A stretch of 64,000 bases of DNA from Anthopleura xanthogrammica. Taxonomy: Eukaryota > Cnidaria > Anthozoa > Actiniaria > Actiniidae. The stretch lies in NCBI GenBank assembly GCA_964019055.1, contig OZ025207.1, positions 2,645,001 through 2,709,000 of the forward strand, given 5' to 3'. Of this stretch, positions 10,341-21,109 are shown piece by piece. A program made the translations under genes and the position numbers. The notes under the pieces are model-generated. The model did not search any database and had not been told where the DNA came from. It worked only from the letters and a program-made list of their open reading frames with translations. Every line of letters begins with the position of its first letter. Within the stretch, counting starts at the first letter, position 1.

Positions 10341-11817
10341 TCAATCATCTTCTTCCCCTTGCTGTAAGATATTCTTGATCTTCTCCCTCGCAGCTGCTGC
10401 AGCACGTCGTGGTGTGAATTCTCTCGCTCGTGGATTCAGGACTTGCTCTCGTTGCACTTGTTGCCTATCACACGACAGCTCCATTGGACAGAGTTGTTGT
10501 ACTGCTCGCTCTAAGAATGACTTCCCAGCTCTAAGTCTAGCTGCTCGTACCTCTCCATCTCTACCCTTGATCAGCTTCACCACAACTCCAATGTTCCATT
10601 TCCCGCGGTTTCTTTCTTCTCTTGTTATCAGTACTACGTCGCCAACTTTAAGAGAAAGTCTCTTACTCTGATGTGTAAGATTATGTCTTCCCCTTAAACT
10701 CCTCACATACTCACATATTGTCCATCGAGACCAAAGCACATCTTTGCACCGACGAAGATATTTGGCCCGTTTCCTCAGATCCACTTCTTCACTTGAATCC
10801 ACCTCTTCCTCTGGTAAGAGATTGGGTTGACTATACATCATGATGTTTGGAGTCAGTACTGGTAATTGCACATCCTCCTCAACGTAAGACAGGGGTCGGT
10901 TGTTAACCGCTACTTCAACATCAAGAATAACTTCCTCAAGTTCGTTCCATGTGAGGCTTGTGCGCCCCACAGACTTGTAGAAAGCTTGCTTCAACACTCC
11001 GACTAATCTCTCAAATTGTCCGCCCCACCATGGGGCCCTACTAAGGTTGAACTGCCACACAACATTCTGATGGGCTAAGTGATTCTGCACCTTCTCGTCT
11101 TTCATGACTTTCTTGAGCCACTTGGCTGCCGCCACAAAACTTTTGCCGTTATCTGAATAAATCTTCTTGGGTCTCCCCCGTCTAGCTACGAAGCGCTTGA
11201 AGCTCTTGATGAAGCCGCCTGTGGTTTGGTCGGGAAGTAACTCAATATGTATTGCTCTTGTCAAACTGCACGTAAACAGCAGGAAGTAAGCTTTACACTC
11301 CTTCTTCTTGGAGATCTTGTATGTTATAGGACCTGCGTAATCTACACCTATAACCTGAAATGGTGTAGAACCTTCAGTTCGGTCTGTTGGCAGGTTTCCA
11401 GGTGGTGGGTTGTGAAATGCTCTCACATGGAACTTCTTACATCCGTAACACCTCCTGACAACGTTCCTCGCTAATTGTCTCAACCGGGGTATCCAGTAGT
11501 CTTGCCTGACTTGGGACATGATAAGACCAACTCCCCCGTGCATCATTAGAATGTGAGCATCTTCAACTATCTTCGTTGACAGAAGTGTTCGGGGTGGCAA
11601 GTAGATAGGATAACTACCTTGTATTCTCCCTCTGCATTCGTACGCTCCATCGTTGTTTGGTTGTAGGTTTAGCCTCTGCTGGTCTTCTTTTAATTTATCT
11701 GACAGATGGTACCTTTCTTGTTCTCGCTTCACCCACCAAAGTACTTGTTCCCTTGTTTCAGCAGTCATCAGGGTTCCACGAACTCGTTCTGATTTCTTTG
11801 CTCTGCAATTACGTATG
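10341..11817 (-). pseudogene. BEL/Pao integrase region
   Basis: A 475-codon open frame, readable back through an in-frame TGA (11820-11822) into the preceding pol region. An HHCC zinc site (H72, H77, C107, C110) precedes the catalytic core D143 (GVDYAGP), D206 (YSDNGKSF) and E253 (WWGGQFERL). The C-terminal 130 residues, with KVGDVVLI and GKWNIGVVVKLIKGRDG, correspond to the domain that follows BEL integrases. Integrase inserts the cDNA into host DNA. All three catalytic residues are present. It is part of one polyprotein, so the upstream stop and frameshift prevent expression from an intact pol. Confidence 0.9.
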
Positions 11818-12137
11818 AATCATCTTACCCAGGCTGTGATTCTTATTGCTGTCCAGAATGGATGCTTCTCCAGAACATCATCAAACACGTCATTGGCTTT
11901 CACTGTGGCCGAGAAAACTTCTCTATTCTGCTTGGCAAGCCCTTCTGCTTCCGTCTCTCTGCTAGGTTCTGTTAACAAGTCAGTTGGCCATCGATCTGGA
12001 CTGGTCAACCATTCAGGTCCCTTCAGCCAGCTTTCTGGGAGTTTACCGTTTTTGCAGCCGCGGCTCCCTAGATCAGCAGGATTCTGATCAGTCCTTACGT
12101 GTCTCCATGTTATGAATTCCTTGGCGTTGATTTTAGG
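11818..12137 (-). pseudogene. BEL pol linker (RNase H to integrase)
   Basis: Open stretch joining RT/RNase H to integrase, with a WRHVRTDQNPADLGSRG block typical of BEL elements. It enters by a frameshift near 12138, just after HWIKGGG, and leaves through the TGA at 11820-11822. Both are single lesions. Confidence 0.75.
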
Positions 12138-13180
12138 ATCCTCCTCCTTTAATCCAATGAAGTGCTACTGTACTGTCCAGCCATCCGTATACAGACCCAA
12201 CTGGGGAGCCTTCTAGTGCAGCCTTGACGTTGTCCACCAAGTTGGCTGCCATATGTGCTGAGACTAACTCTAGTCTTGGGATGCTGAGGTTCTTCTTGGC
12301 TAGTCTAGCTTTCGCGGCTACTAACCCGCTACTGATCCCTTTCGCTTGATAAACTACTGCATACACTGCTGCTGAAGTACCTGATCCGCTTGTGTCCCCG
12401 AATGCATGTAAATCTATTATTTCGATCTCCTCTTTTAGGTGTGCTAAGGAACGTGGAACTTCGATCCTTTCAGGCAGACTCGTCACGAACTTTAGCCATT
12501 TCTGACCAATACAATCTGAGACTTTTTCATCCCATGGAATATGGCTATCACAAACCTCACGATAAAGGAGCTTTCCGACAAGTGACACTGGAGACGCCAA
12601 ACCCAGCGGGTCGTATATTGATGCGAGGAAGCGTAGAATTTCTCTCTTTGTGATCTCCTCAGGTTTGTTGGGAAACGCAATGGCCAGAGTATCTTCCTTC
12701 TTATTCCAGGAGAGACCTAACAACTTGGTTTCCTCAGGTCTTACTCCTAGTTGTTCTTTCGCAAAGCTTTGTCCTTCGCCAATGTCTGGTTCACTTTTAG
12801 CTTCTAACTCTGGCTCGTTTGAGTGCCATTTGTGCAAGGTAAACTTTGCTCCTTCAAACACGGCAATGGCAGTTTCCTTCAGATTGCTTACTTCTTCCTT
12901 TGTCGCACCTCCTGTAATCATGTCATCCACGTACAAGCTAAGGAGGATCTCTTCTACTTCTTTGGGGAATCTTTCCTTGAGCTTCGTCAAGTGTTCTTTT
13001 AGAGTTGCTGCTAGTAAGAAAGGAGACTGTACTAACCCGAATAGCGCTCTTGTGAACTTCAGGACCTCCACCTTGGATGGGTTCAAGTCCTTCATCCAAT
13101 GAAAACGTAAGACGTCTCTATCCTCTTTTCGGATACGGATCTGTAAGAAAGCTTGTTTCAGATGGTGATAGGTTAAATGT
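12133..13180 (-). pseudogene. BEL/Pao reverse transcriptase and RNase H
   Basis: The frame starts at about 13180 with a decayed HHLKQAFLQI motif in place of the usual D-x-KQAFLQI. It continues through ALFGLVQSPFLLAATL, the catalytic YVDDMITGG (Y55-D58 from the first Met), HKWHSNE and the Pao peptidase/RNase H-like part with ASIYDPLGL, HAFGDTSG and YGWLDSTVALHWI. The N-terminal fingers, gag and protease are missing. The ATG at 13095 is internal and not a true start. Confidence 0.9.
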
Positions 13181-13417
13181 GCTTTTCGCTTAAAAAAATG
13201 AATAAATAAAAAATAAAAAGCACATAGAAATTTATATTTTTTTGTAAATTACTTTAGTCTTCAAAACCAATTTGCCATCTTTTGGAGGGTCTTTTGCTGA
13301 ACCAGCAGAAAAAGTTTGACGGCCAGGTTATTTTTGCCATGGGAAGTACGTCATTTGAAAGCATTTTCAATGTTTAAATTTGAATAGTAGAACATGAAAA
13401 GGAATAATAATACTTAC

Positions 13418-13714
13418 TAGTTTCTCGTGATTTACTTTTCCCAGTGTGGATTTTCAGGAAATATTGATATTGGCTAGTATCACTTAGCTGCAACCGTTGC
13501 GAGGAATACATATTCATGGTCGAAAAAAAGGAAGTTATTTCATCAAAGAGGCCAATTTGGCATCCACCACCCCTCGCAAGTCTGTCACCAAACTTCTCCC
13601 ACGTACAGCTTGTCAACATCGTCTCCACACCTTGCATGCCTCTTGCCATACAATTCTCCTCAATATCCTCCAAAATCTTTTCCATCCAGCCATGAAACAT
13701 ACTTTTACAACGTC
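13418..13714 (-). CDS. Single exon, possible DUF3987/helicase-like fragment
   Basis: An AG acceptor (13716-13715) and a GTAAGT donor (13417) bound 297 bp that are open in one frame. The translation includes MLTSCTWEKFGDRLARGGGC, an acidic GLFDEITSFFS block resembling a Walker B-like DE, and a YFLKIHTGKSKSRET segment. The order resembles the primase/helicase-like DUF3987 domains in animal mobile elements, but this is recognition by eye. No neighbouring exon of the same protein was found. Confidence 0.35.
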
Positions 13715-13719
13715 CTACA

Positions 13720-14520
13720 TTGGAATAAATAAATATTTAAAACATAAAACATCACATATCTCTTTATTTCTTGCTAGTAATAAAGTGAAAGATAGTAATG
13801 CAACCTTTGAAATGTAGTACAAACAAAAACCACAGTTTTTTGTGCATATAGACTGTCAATGAAAAATTGAACATTCAATCTGTATTTATATACTATCCTG
13901 TATTTATAAAATATCCTCCAAGCACTTGGCACAGTAAAAAAAAATCGTGCAAAACTAACGAAAAATACAACAATATCTAGTGAGAAGATAATAACTAAAG
14001 CTAGAATACTAATTACAATCGTTAAATCAAGATCATCAAGAGTTCAAATAGCTTCAAACAATCGATCCATGTGCTCAAAGGGATAATACATATTGATTAA
14101 TTTACCTTGTTCAGTGATTCTTCTTGGATTCTACATGATTTGACTACTTTCTTAGGAGATCAACAAAACGTGAATCTTACTGACTCTGGATGATGCTCAG
14201 CTCCAATTTCAGTTGATAAATTATGTAATCGGAGAACAACTGAATACTAATGATTAACCAACGGAAGTGAATGAGGCCAACTGAATACTATTGATTAACC
14301 AACGGAAGTGAATGAGGCTGAACCTCAGTCACAGTATTTGATGCAGTTTGTAGACAAAACTTAGCTGAATAGACATCTGCAACATACAAGGGATTGTTCT
14401 TGGCAATTTTCAGTCGATCACATGATCACGTGACTCAAATAAGACCTGAATTAAAAACATAATTTTAGAGTACATAATGTTAGTGTATTTCTAGCTTTTT
14501 GTCGATATGAACTGGTTTAC
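13720..14520. other. No gene; contains a small tandem duplication
   Basis: AT-rich DNA without supportable coding sequence. The only structure seen is the 41-bp tandem duplication at 14237-14318. Confidence 0.5.
14237..14318. repeat. 41-bp tandem duplication
   Basis: Two adjacent copies (14237-14277 and 14278-14318) of a unit beginning CAACTGAATACTA and ending GGAAGTGAATGAGGC. They differ at a single position near the left end, so the duplication is recent. Confidence 0.85.
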
Positions 14521-14899
14521 CTTGACAAAACTAGGTCCTCCTGGCAATGGCCTCCGCAGTTACACAAAGCTGTGCACTCGAGATTTACTTTCATACATTT
14601 ACATCGTCCTGAATGAATTATAGTATTAAGGAATACGGTTATATACTCTATATGTTCTTATATTTATATTGTAGTAAGTGGTGCTAAATAAACATTGTTA
14701 TAAGTATTGATATTGTACCTCTGCAGCCTTTCTTGCAGCCACAATGGATGAGTTCATAGGAGCTATCTTTCGCCTGGGAGATAGTTGTCCACAAAGGTTT
14801 CCATACTTCACTGTTTCTCAACCACCCACAATGCTCTAGGTTCGTAATATCTGGTTTCTTCAATAGAACCTGTCCCCATATTAGTGCTCCTTGGTACAC
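14521..14899 (-). pseudogene. Two exons of a Cys-rich element protein C-terminus
   Basis: Exon 14899-14719 reads GALIWGQVLLKKPDI...LRNSEVWKPLW...YELIHCGCKKGC and ends at AGAG|GTAC. After an intron with CAG acceptor, exon 14608-14521 continues in phase with RCKCMKVNLECTALCNCGGH. Together they make a dense cysteine cluster (CGCKKGC, then CKC, C, C-x-C, H-C), as in CXC-like tails of animal transposon-related proteins. A second donor (AAG|GTAAAC) follows at 14520. Upstream exons are absent, and the listed first codon is GTG, so the start is not real. Likely a fragment. Confidence 0.5.
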
Positions 14900-14929
14900 T
14901 GCTCATAAAATGTGTTGTTTAAGAGCAGC

Positions 14930-15490
14930 TTAAGTTGGTGGTATTGCATCTATACTTCTGGATTTTTGAGCAAATAGACGCTGCCTCTCCACGTTTACTT
15001 TAGAGTTAACACTCCGATGTACAACCCTCGATTCATAGTCAGTGAGTCCTTGCATTGGTCTTTGAGCCTGCACTTGGTTAACGTAACCATTGTAACCAAA
15101 TCTCGCTGGTGCCACCAGTACTCGAGTGGGGTATCTATGTTCTTCTACCAAGGTGTCAGGTATTATTTCGTTGGATACAGGTGTGTGAGACTGCCCACCT
15201 AGGGTAAAACTAGCAGCATCATCCTCGCTGACTGGGGTAATTGGAAGTAGAAGTTGGAAAATTGGGTGCTAGCAGTTTTAGTTCAAGGATTATTTCCACC
15301 TGCTCTTCTTCCCCTCTGGCAGTGTCTGCAGCATTCCAAGTAGGGTCTTATTGAACGGTTCGGTTTGTCCATTTCCCTGGGGGTGGTAGGGTGTATTCCT
15401 GGAATGCTTGATCCCACTAAATTTCTCCAGTTGTGCAAAGAGATGATTTTCAAATTCTTTGCCTCGATAATGGAAGATACATGCTGGAAA
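14930..15490 (-). pseudogene. Ty3/gypsy integrase scrap
   Basis: In the frame 15480-15290 the sequence reads YRGKEFENHLF, SGIKHSRNTPYHPQGNGQTE and FNKTLLGMLQTLPEGKKSRW, the end of a gypsy integrase core including the catalytic Glu (GQTE). Further downstream, 15151-14930 reads HRYPTRVLVAPARFGYNGYV, like the C-terminal tail of gypsy pol. The stretch of about 100 residues expected between them is missing. The element is dead and separate from the gypsy copy at 26.6-29.6 kb. Confidence 0.7.
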
Positions 15491-15495
15491 CCCAA

Positions 15496-16265
15496 ATCAC
15501 GGTATATTTTAGTGTGAATTTAGTCACAGTGTTGAATAGTTATATATACTTTTTTAAATGGCCTAATTTTTACTAATCAAAAGTTTGAAGAAATTCCCTT
15601 TATTCGTAATTCACCCGAGTTTGCTCCTCTAGTTTTGGTTCACAGCAGTCAGCAAAATAGAGCTTGCGTGAACATTTATTCTCGGACTTGATGTAAGTGG
15701 AGTAGGTTTGATCTACCCTGCGAGCAGAGGTTTTTGTCTGATCGTCCTTTGGTTTGGTTGTCGGCAGGGTATAAGGTTTGGTCCAGGTAAATTATGCCAT
15801 TTTTGTTTTTGTTTTAGATCAGAATAAGGTGCGTTTGGTTGTTACATGATATGTTGAGATATATATATTTTAGATTTAGTAATAAAGTAAACATGTATGG
15901 AATAAAACTCAACTTTATTCTTATCTTGTGATATAGGAAAAATGGAAACTCTTGGAAGCTGAAAAACTCCGCTGATTTGATGCAACATCCTTAGTGATAA
16001 TTCTTTTACTTAAGAACTGAAAGGTATAATATTAAAACCTATTGTCCATTGTTATTATTGAACCCAGATATTACTCAAATGTTTCTTGTTTGTAAAACAC
16101 AAGCTGAGCGTGAATATCATATCCGAGGGTTTTTCTTTGGATGACGGAACTTACTGGGTTTTTTATCTGAAACTGTAAACTAAAACTACAAACTGGTATG
16201 GTTTGGCTAGGCAGTTTGTTAAAATCGTGAGAAGGTTTCAGGGAAAATCTCTTCTTAATAACAAA
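15496..16265. other. No gene recognised
   Basis: AT-rich DNA with no supportable coding, splice or repeat structure. Confidence 0.5.
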
Positions 16266-16650
16266 CTAAGGAATGATTCTGGATGGAGATTTAATCACTT
16301 TAGGTCGGGTATCGTGCTGAATTTCGTCACCTTGCTTTGAAATTTTATTAGGGACTTCATGGGCCTGGTCCAGTTGTTCGGCTATTGCAATTTCAGCATG
16401 CTCAATGATCTTTCTAGTCACATGGTGAATTTGGATTGCAGGAAATTGAGGTGCTGGGACAGCTCCCTCATGAATGGAAAGGGTATCGACCATATACTTC
16501 TTGGTCTCTTCGTTGTTGGCTGCTGGGACAGCTCCCTCACGAATGGAAGGGGTAGTAGCAATCTCTACCTCGGAGATCTCCTCGTCTTTGCCTTTATCCT
16601 TAACACTCAGCCAATAAGTGCACATGGGAAATTTACAAGTTATGGTAAAA
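16266..16650 (-). other. Open stretch with an internal 27-bp repeat
   Basis: The frame that leaves the HECT exon at 16685 stays open to 16266. After the donor it encodes an acidic, Ile/Glu/Ala-rich peptide with a duplicated motif, SIREGAVPAANNEET and SIHEGAVPAPQF, from two DNA copies of CTGGGACAGCTCCCTCAYGA at about 16452 and 16521. I do not recognise it. It may be intronic or a gag-like scrap. Confidence 0.3.
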
Positions 16651-16900
16651 TATAAGGTATACAAGGTAGTACATTTTATCTTACCAAAAATGATACCAAT
16701 GGTGATATATTTATTTGGTACATCTGTTCTTAATTCATCTCCAAAGTAAGTCTCACATATTTGTTGCAAAAGAATTCTGAAAAATTCCTTTCTTGGGCCT
16801 CCACTATCTTGAGCTGTCTGTTGATAACAATAATAATATAATTATAATATGTATTCATAAATGAAATGTCAGGATTTCTCAAGCATCAAAAAACTTTGTA

Positions 16901-17070
16901 TAAGGGAGCATTCATTTTTTAGGGGGGGGGGCAGAGGAATCCTAAACAGCACCAGTTAAAAAAAATTAGCCCCCCCCTTTTGCTTTATAAGATAAAAAGG
17001 TGACAGTGTAAATTTTTCTTAACCCTCCCCCCTAATTCCTCCACCCCCCTAAAAAATGAATGTTCCCTAA
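16901..17070. mobile_element. MITE, ~170 bp, in a HECT intron
   Basis: TAAGGGAGCATTCATTTTTT followed by a G run at the left is matched by the complement of the right end (TTAGGGAACATTCATTTTTT and G run). The arms are about 35-40 bp. It lies in the intron between the exons ending at 17243 and starting at 16817, and does not touch the splice sites. Confidence 0.8.
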
Positions 17071-18072
17071 GAGGTGTTTGAGACTTGAAATTCATATTCG
17101 TTTGGGCTACTGGTAACTGGGTTCTAGTTGGAAGTATGTTAAAAAAAGAAAAATCTAATTTAAGTACTGTACTACACAAATATTAAAAAGTGTCCATTTA
17201 AAAGTTAGAAATAGTACATCTCTTGGGCAATCAATCTCATACCTCATTATAAAATTGCACCTCCAATGTTTTCCTCAAATCTGTTAAGGCATTGATTTCC
17301 TCAAATGCGGTGGACAAGAGATTTTCTCTGTCTACCAGTATGAAATTCATATCTCCTTCAAGGGCCTCATTAGGGTTTTCAATTTCAAGGGGTCTGCCAG
17401 TCACAATCATCTTCTGCATATAACTGAGGACTTCAACAGAATTTTGTTCTTTGCAGTGAGTTAAAATGTTCTTTATGGCTCCTTCAAGGGATGCTTCAGA
17501 AACATTGTCTGGTTCCTGTCCACTCTCAGCATTCATCTCATCTGCAGTCAGGTCTACTGTAACAGGGTTAACAGTTGTTCCACTATCACTACCTATTAGA
17601 GGAGTTTCAGTTGTCGTATCATCATCTTCATTTTCTGTGTGAGACTTTTCTTCTTGTTCATCTTCTGTTGACTCAGATCCAGATTTAGTAGCAAAATCTG
17701 AACAGGATGAAAAATGCTCTCTAAGAATATCAATGGGGAAGGTTTTGTCACAAATGTTGCATTTTTCTTTGAGGCTGGTTTTTTTATTGTAACTATCATC
17801 CTCTAAAGACAGGTTCATCTGTATAGGCCGCAAGTATATCTTGCACTGAGATCCTCCCATGTTTTGTCTAAAATAAATAAAATTATATAATTTAATAGAT
17901 TTCAAAAAAATGTGTTAACCATCAATAAGACACGACAGTCAGCTGTGCTGACTGATAATAAGGATCTTCGATCATCACCATAATACTATTGTTATTATAA
18001 CAATTTCACAAAGGAAATATATAGAATAATACCTCAATTGCTTGGCAGTTCGGGCACATTTTAGCAGCTTTA

Positions 18073-18125
18073 CTGTGCAACGACTTCAACCGAGGCCACC
18101 CCGGGATTTTCAGCCAATCAGAAAC
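18073..18125. repeat. Left terminal inverted repeat
   Basis: 53 bp matching the complement of 21057-21109, with one mismatch near position 32 (CCCCGGG versus CCCCGCG). Its inner part contains AGCCAATCAGA, shared by both ends. Confidence 0.9.
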
Positions 18126-18509
18126 CGAACATTTGAACAAAGGATCATAACATTAGTTCATATGCGACACCCGTTCTCCGCAGACTACTTTATCAATAAT
18201 TTTTCAGGAATAAAAAAATACGCTGTTTTATATCTTTAGGATTTGAAAATCAAGTAATTTGTGAAAGATAGCATTGTAAATAAACGATAGTTCGCATTTC
18301 TAGACACCACGGGGTATTTCAAATACAACTGAGGAGCTTTTCAACACAACTGAAAATGAATTTTATTTTTACATTTTATGTAAGAACAATTAGTATAACG
18401 ATAAATGAACTGTTTAAAGTCCTTCAGTAACGGTAAATGTCAAACGGTAGCAGCAATTAGTCCTATTCAGTCTCAACCAGCGTTTACGAGTTGTACTGTA
18501 AATCGCTAG

Positions 18510-19481
18510 TTACAGAGAATTATAGATGTCAACATTAGCTCTCTTGTAACGTTCAATTATATAAGGAAGCTCCCAGTCCATTCTTTCTTCCACTGGTACT
18601 TTGTTTCCCAGAGCTTTCTTGAGTATTAGCAGATCTTTATCTAAAGCTGATCTATCAACGTATCTTATGTGATTTTGTTTTCGTAGTCTGGGCCTCATAA
18701 CAGCAAAAAAACTACTTGCGGCGCGCTCCCTCGCAGCTTTGAAGACATCGTACTCGGTTTTCGACTTTTCCTTTCTTTTCTCTAGATCTTTCAAAAGTTT
18801 TTTCAGTTCTTGAATTTCCCCTTTTATTTCGGGATGTTTCTCTCGACTCTTGCAAAATGTTACACCTTTACATGGTCCATTGGAACATTTGGCTTTAGTA
18901 TGACCATGAACATGACATAGAGAACATTGCTTTTGGCGCGTTTCGTTGTTTGTAACGTAACTATCATAATCACGAACTTTTTGCTCTAACAGATGTGTAA
19001 CACTTTGAATTTGAGCTTGAAGCAGCTGTCCATCTTCTTTCAGATCAGATTCTCGTTTGTTTAGATAAGAATTATTCGTCTGACTAGAGCCAGCTTGAGG
19101 ATCGACATTTTCTTGTTGAGTTGAATGTTCGCCATGCTGGTTTACCAAACCAACTGGCGTGGGGCTAAATATATTCGTAGTACATGCGGTACCTGATTGA
19201 ATTGAATGCGCTGAAACATACGTAGCTGGTGAACTCGTAGGGAAAAGTTCTCGTGGCTCAAGAGACCCTTGGTTCTTTATCCCTTCAACTTCACATTCGA
19301 TAATTCTTCTTTCCGCCATTGTCAACTTCTGGGGCGACGGGAAAATAACATCTAGATCTGATGTTTTTAGATACTTGAGAGAACTTATTGTTCGGAATCC
19401 CCTAGTTTCTAAGTGTTCTGATAATCTTTCCATATGAAGGCCATTAGAAATAGATTCTAACCATTTATAAATTTCTGACAT
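18510..19481 (-). CDS. Transposon accessory protein: SAM-like domain, CCHC knuckle, coiled coil (323 aa)
   Basis: Residues 1-68 (IYKWLESISNGLHMERLSEH...GHR-like LTMAERRI) resemble a SAM domain. A polar linker runs to about residue 140 and a helical stretch to 185. A CCHC zinc knuckle follows at C186-C189-H194-C199, with further cysteines at 204 and 210. A strongly charged coiled coil spans about 218-260, and a basic C-terminal part ends RYKRANVDIYNSL. The frame starts at the first ATG and has no damage. It is inside the transposon, downstream of and on the same strand as the transposase, which implies a role in mobility such as nucleic-acid binding or complex formation. That role is inference. 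Confidence 0.75.
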   Translation of the reverse strand: MSEIYKWLESISNGLHMERLSEHLETRGFRTISSLKYLKTSDLDVIFPSPQKLTMAERRIIECEVEGIKNQGSLEPRELFPTSSPATYVSAHSIQSGTACTTNIFSPTPVGLVNQHGEHSTQQENVDPQAGSSQTNNSYLNKRESDLKEDGQLLQAQIQSVTHLLEQKVRDYDSYVTNNETRQKQCSLCHVHGHTKAKCSNGPCKGVTFCKSREKHPEIKGEIQELKKLLKDLEKRKEKSKTEYDVFKAARERAASSFFAVMRPRLRKQNHIRYVDRSALDKDLLILKKALGNKVPVEERMDWELPYIIERYKRANVDIYNSL

Positions 19482-19885
19482 TGTGCTAGCTTTGGCTCTA
19501 TGTCACAATGTAAAATGGCGGTAATTTTTTGCCTAGCATATCAATTTGTAAACACATTGCGCAAGCCGCCATCCAAATGTCATTTTGATGCGGTTTGACA
19601 GACGGAAAGTGGATTTCAATTACTTCGCTAAGGTGATCAGGGCTTCGAAATTTATAGCACAAGAGTTTAAGTTTATTTCTTTTTATTTCCTTTTACTAGT
19701 AAAATCATTTACAATGCTTTATATCAGTTAGTACTCAGTAAGCATGTACTATATAAACTGTTTCATTACGTGAATACACTCTACTACTGACGAAGAGGGT
19801 TCATATATGTGTCTGTCAAACTTGTACATTTCGTCTCTCATAGATACATGTAAATAAACTCGCATGAATCGGCAAGTGATTTCTT

Positions 19886-20929
19886 TCAAATAGCATATCC
19901 ACAATACCTAAAATATGCCATCGAGTTCTGTGCTGAAATCTGGTTAAGGGGCTCGAGAATGGCGATTTCTGTCTCACTTTCTGCAAACAGTTGGTTACTG
20001 TTTAGAAACGCCTTTATCTGATTGAAACAAAGTTCGCATGTATTCAAATGCGGGGAGTACGCTGGTTGAAACAGTAAATTCACGCCATATTCACCAAGTA
20101 ATCCTCTCAAAACTTGTTCAGTGAATATTCCATGATGAAATGGACAGTTGTCCATAATAACTGTGTCGCCTCTCTCCAGTAGTACGGAACCATTCCGCCT
20201 TGTAATGTTCACGGCTTGCTCGAAGAATAATAGAAGTTCATTCCCGTTCGATGCGCCCTCAATTACATCAACATAATCAACTCCTAAGCAAGAATGTAAA
20301 AGATTTATTGTAAAGGTTGCATTTGATGCAGACCGCTGGATCTCAAACGCTGGCTGCCCAATGGTAGTATTCCCATATCGCCTGTTCATAGTTGTTTTTG
20401 TTACGCTAGATTCATCGAAGAAATGCAGTGAAGTAACGTTCAGATTGCTGACCTGATCTAAATAAAAATCAGTGTAGTCCTCTATATTTTGGCATTGAGA
20501 CTCAGAGGGAATGGCTTGAATTTTTTTCTTGGTCATTAGAAGTTCATTTCTAAAAAACTTGCTAATCGTCGAGGCATATGGAACATCGATTGGATGAATC
20601 ACTCCGTCGAGCACTAACCTGCTTTGTAACTCTGAAGAGCGTATGCTTGGTTTGCTAACTTTCTCAATCTCTAGACAATCAATCACGTTTTGTGAGAGAA
20701 CTGTTCGTCCTTTGTGATTTCGTGGCAGCGGAACACATGAGTTTATCAAATCATACGTTTCTATAACTTTTTGAACAAAATGTCGACTCGTTGAAAGTTG
20801 TTGTGCTATCGCTCTCTGAGATACACCTTGATGATGGAAATCCAAGACTCTTTCTCGAATATAAAGCGGTAGGCTACGACCATTATCGTATAAGCCGCCG
20901 TTTTGATTAATTCTCAGTTGTACAGCCAT
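19886..20929 (-). CDS. DDE transposase, Tc1/mariner/IS630 group (347 aa)
   Basis: Paired-type helix-turn-helix at about residues 22-60 (IRERVLDFHHQGVSQRAIAQ) and a second HTH-like segment at 78-130. The RNase H-fold catalytic triad reads D172 (HFFDESS), D260 (VIMDNCPFHH) and E299 (YSPHLNTCE). The D-to-E spacing is 38 residues, unlike the DD34E of classical Tc1. Length is normal for the group. The start ATG is at 20929, about 130 bp inside the right terminal repeat, and no stops or shifts occur. It should cut and paste the element at TA sites, as the flanking TA duplication shows. Confidence 0.9.
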   Translation of the reverse strand: MAVQLRINQNGGLYDNGRSLPLYIRERVLDFHHQGVSQRAIAQQLSTSRHFVQKVIETYDLINSCVPLPRNHKGRTVLSQNVIDCLEIEKVSKPSIRSSELQSRLVLDGVIHPIDVPYASTISKFFRNELLMTKKKIQAIPSESQCQNIEDYTDFYLDQVSNLNVTSLHFFDESSVTKTTMNRRYGNTTIGQPAFEIQRSASNATFTINLLHSCLGVDYVDVIEGASNGNELLLFFEQAVNITRRNGSVLLERGDTVIMDNCPFHHGIFTEQVLRGLLGEYGVNLLFQPAYSPHLNTCELCFNQIKAFLNSNQLFAESETEIAILEPLNQISAQNSMAYFRYCGYAI

Positions 20930-21056
20930 TTTCTTTTTACAGCTACAAACTGATAAAAGCGGTTTTTTAACCGATTTGTTTTAAAAAAAATACAAATTTA
21001 ATGAAATATTGCTCAATTCTGATTGGCTAATACGTAGCTAAAAATAAAATCTGCCC

Positions 21057-21109
21057 GTTTCTGATTGGCTGAAAATCGCGGGGTGGCCTCGGTTGAAGTC
21101 GTTGCACAG
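21057..21109. repeat. Right terminal inverted repeat
   Basis: Complement of the left terminal repeat, ending GTTGCACAG next to the TA target duplication. The transposase start codon lies about 130 bp inside. Confidence 0.9.

Larger units (their letters stand above)
8330..13185 (-). mobile_element. BEL/Pao retrotransposon, 5'-truncated, split by a LINE
   Basis: Reading right to left: reverse transcriptase starting mid-palm at 13180, aspartic-peptidase-like/RNase H region, integrase ending at 10341, then a LINE (about 10260-8526), then the polypurine tract and one LTR (8490-8330). Gag, protease and the 5' LTR are missing. The RT frame begins abruptly at 13180 after an A/T-rich stretch, so the 5' side was lost by truncation or deletion. 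Damage is light: one frameshift and one stop in pol. Confidence 0.85.
18073..21109 (-). mobile_element. Complete Tc1/mariner/IS630-type transposon with two ORFs (3,037 bp)
   Basis: Flanked by a TA duplication (18071-18072 and 21110-21111). The terminal inverted repeats start CTGTGCAACGACTTCAACCG and agree for about 53 bp, apart from one internal mismatch. Inside are two intact minus-strand genes, a DDE transposase (20929-19886) and a SAM/CCHC protein (19481-18510), separated by 404 bp. Most Tc1/mariner elements carry only a transposase. The intact frames and matching ends suggest a recently active copy. It sits within a coding exon of the HECT gene. Confidence 0.9.

Noticed and set aside
12650..13102. 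150-codon plus-strand frame
   Set aside because: Antisense shadow of the BEL reverse transcriptase.
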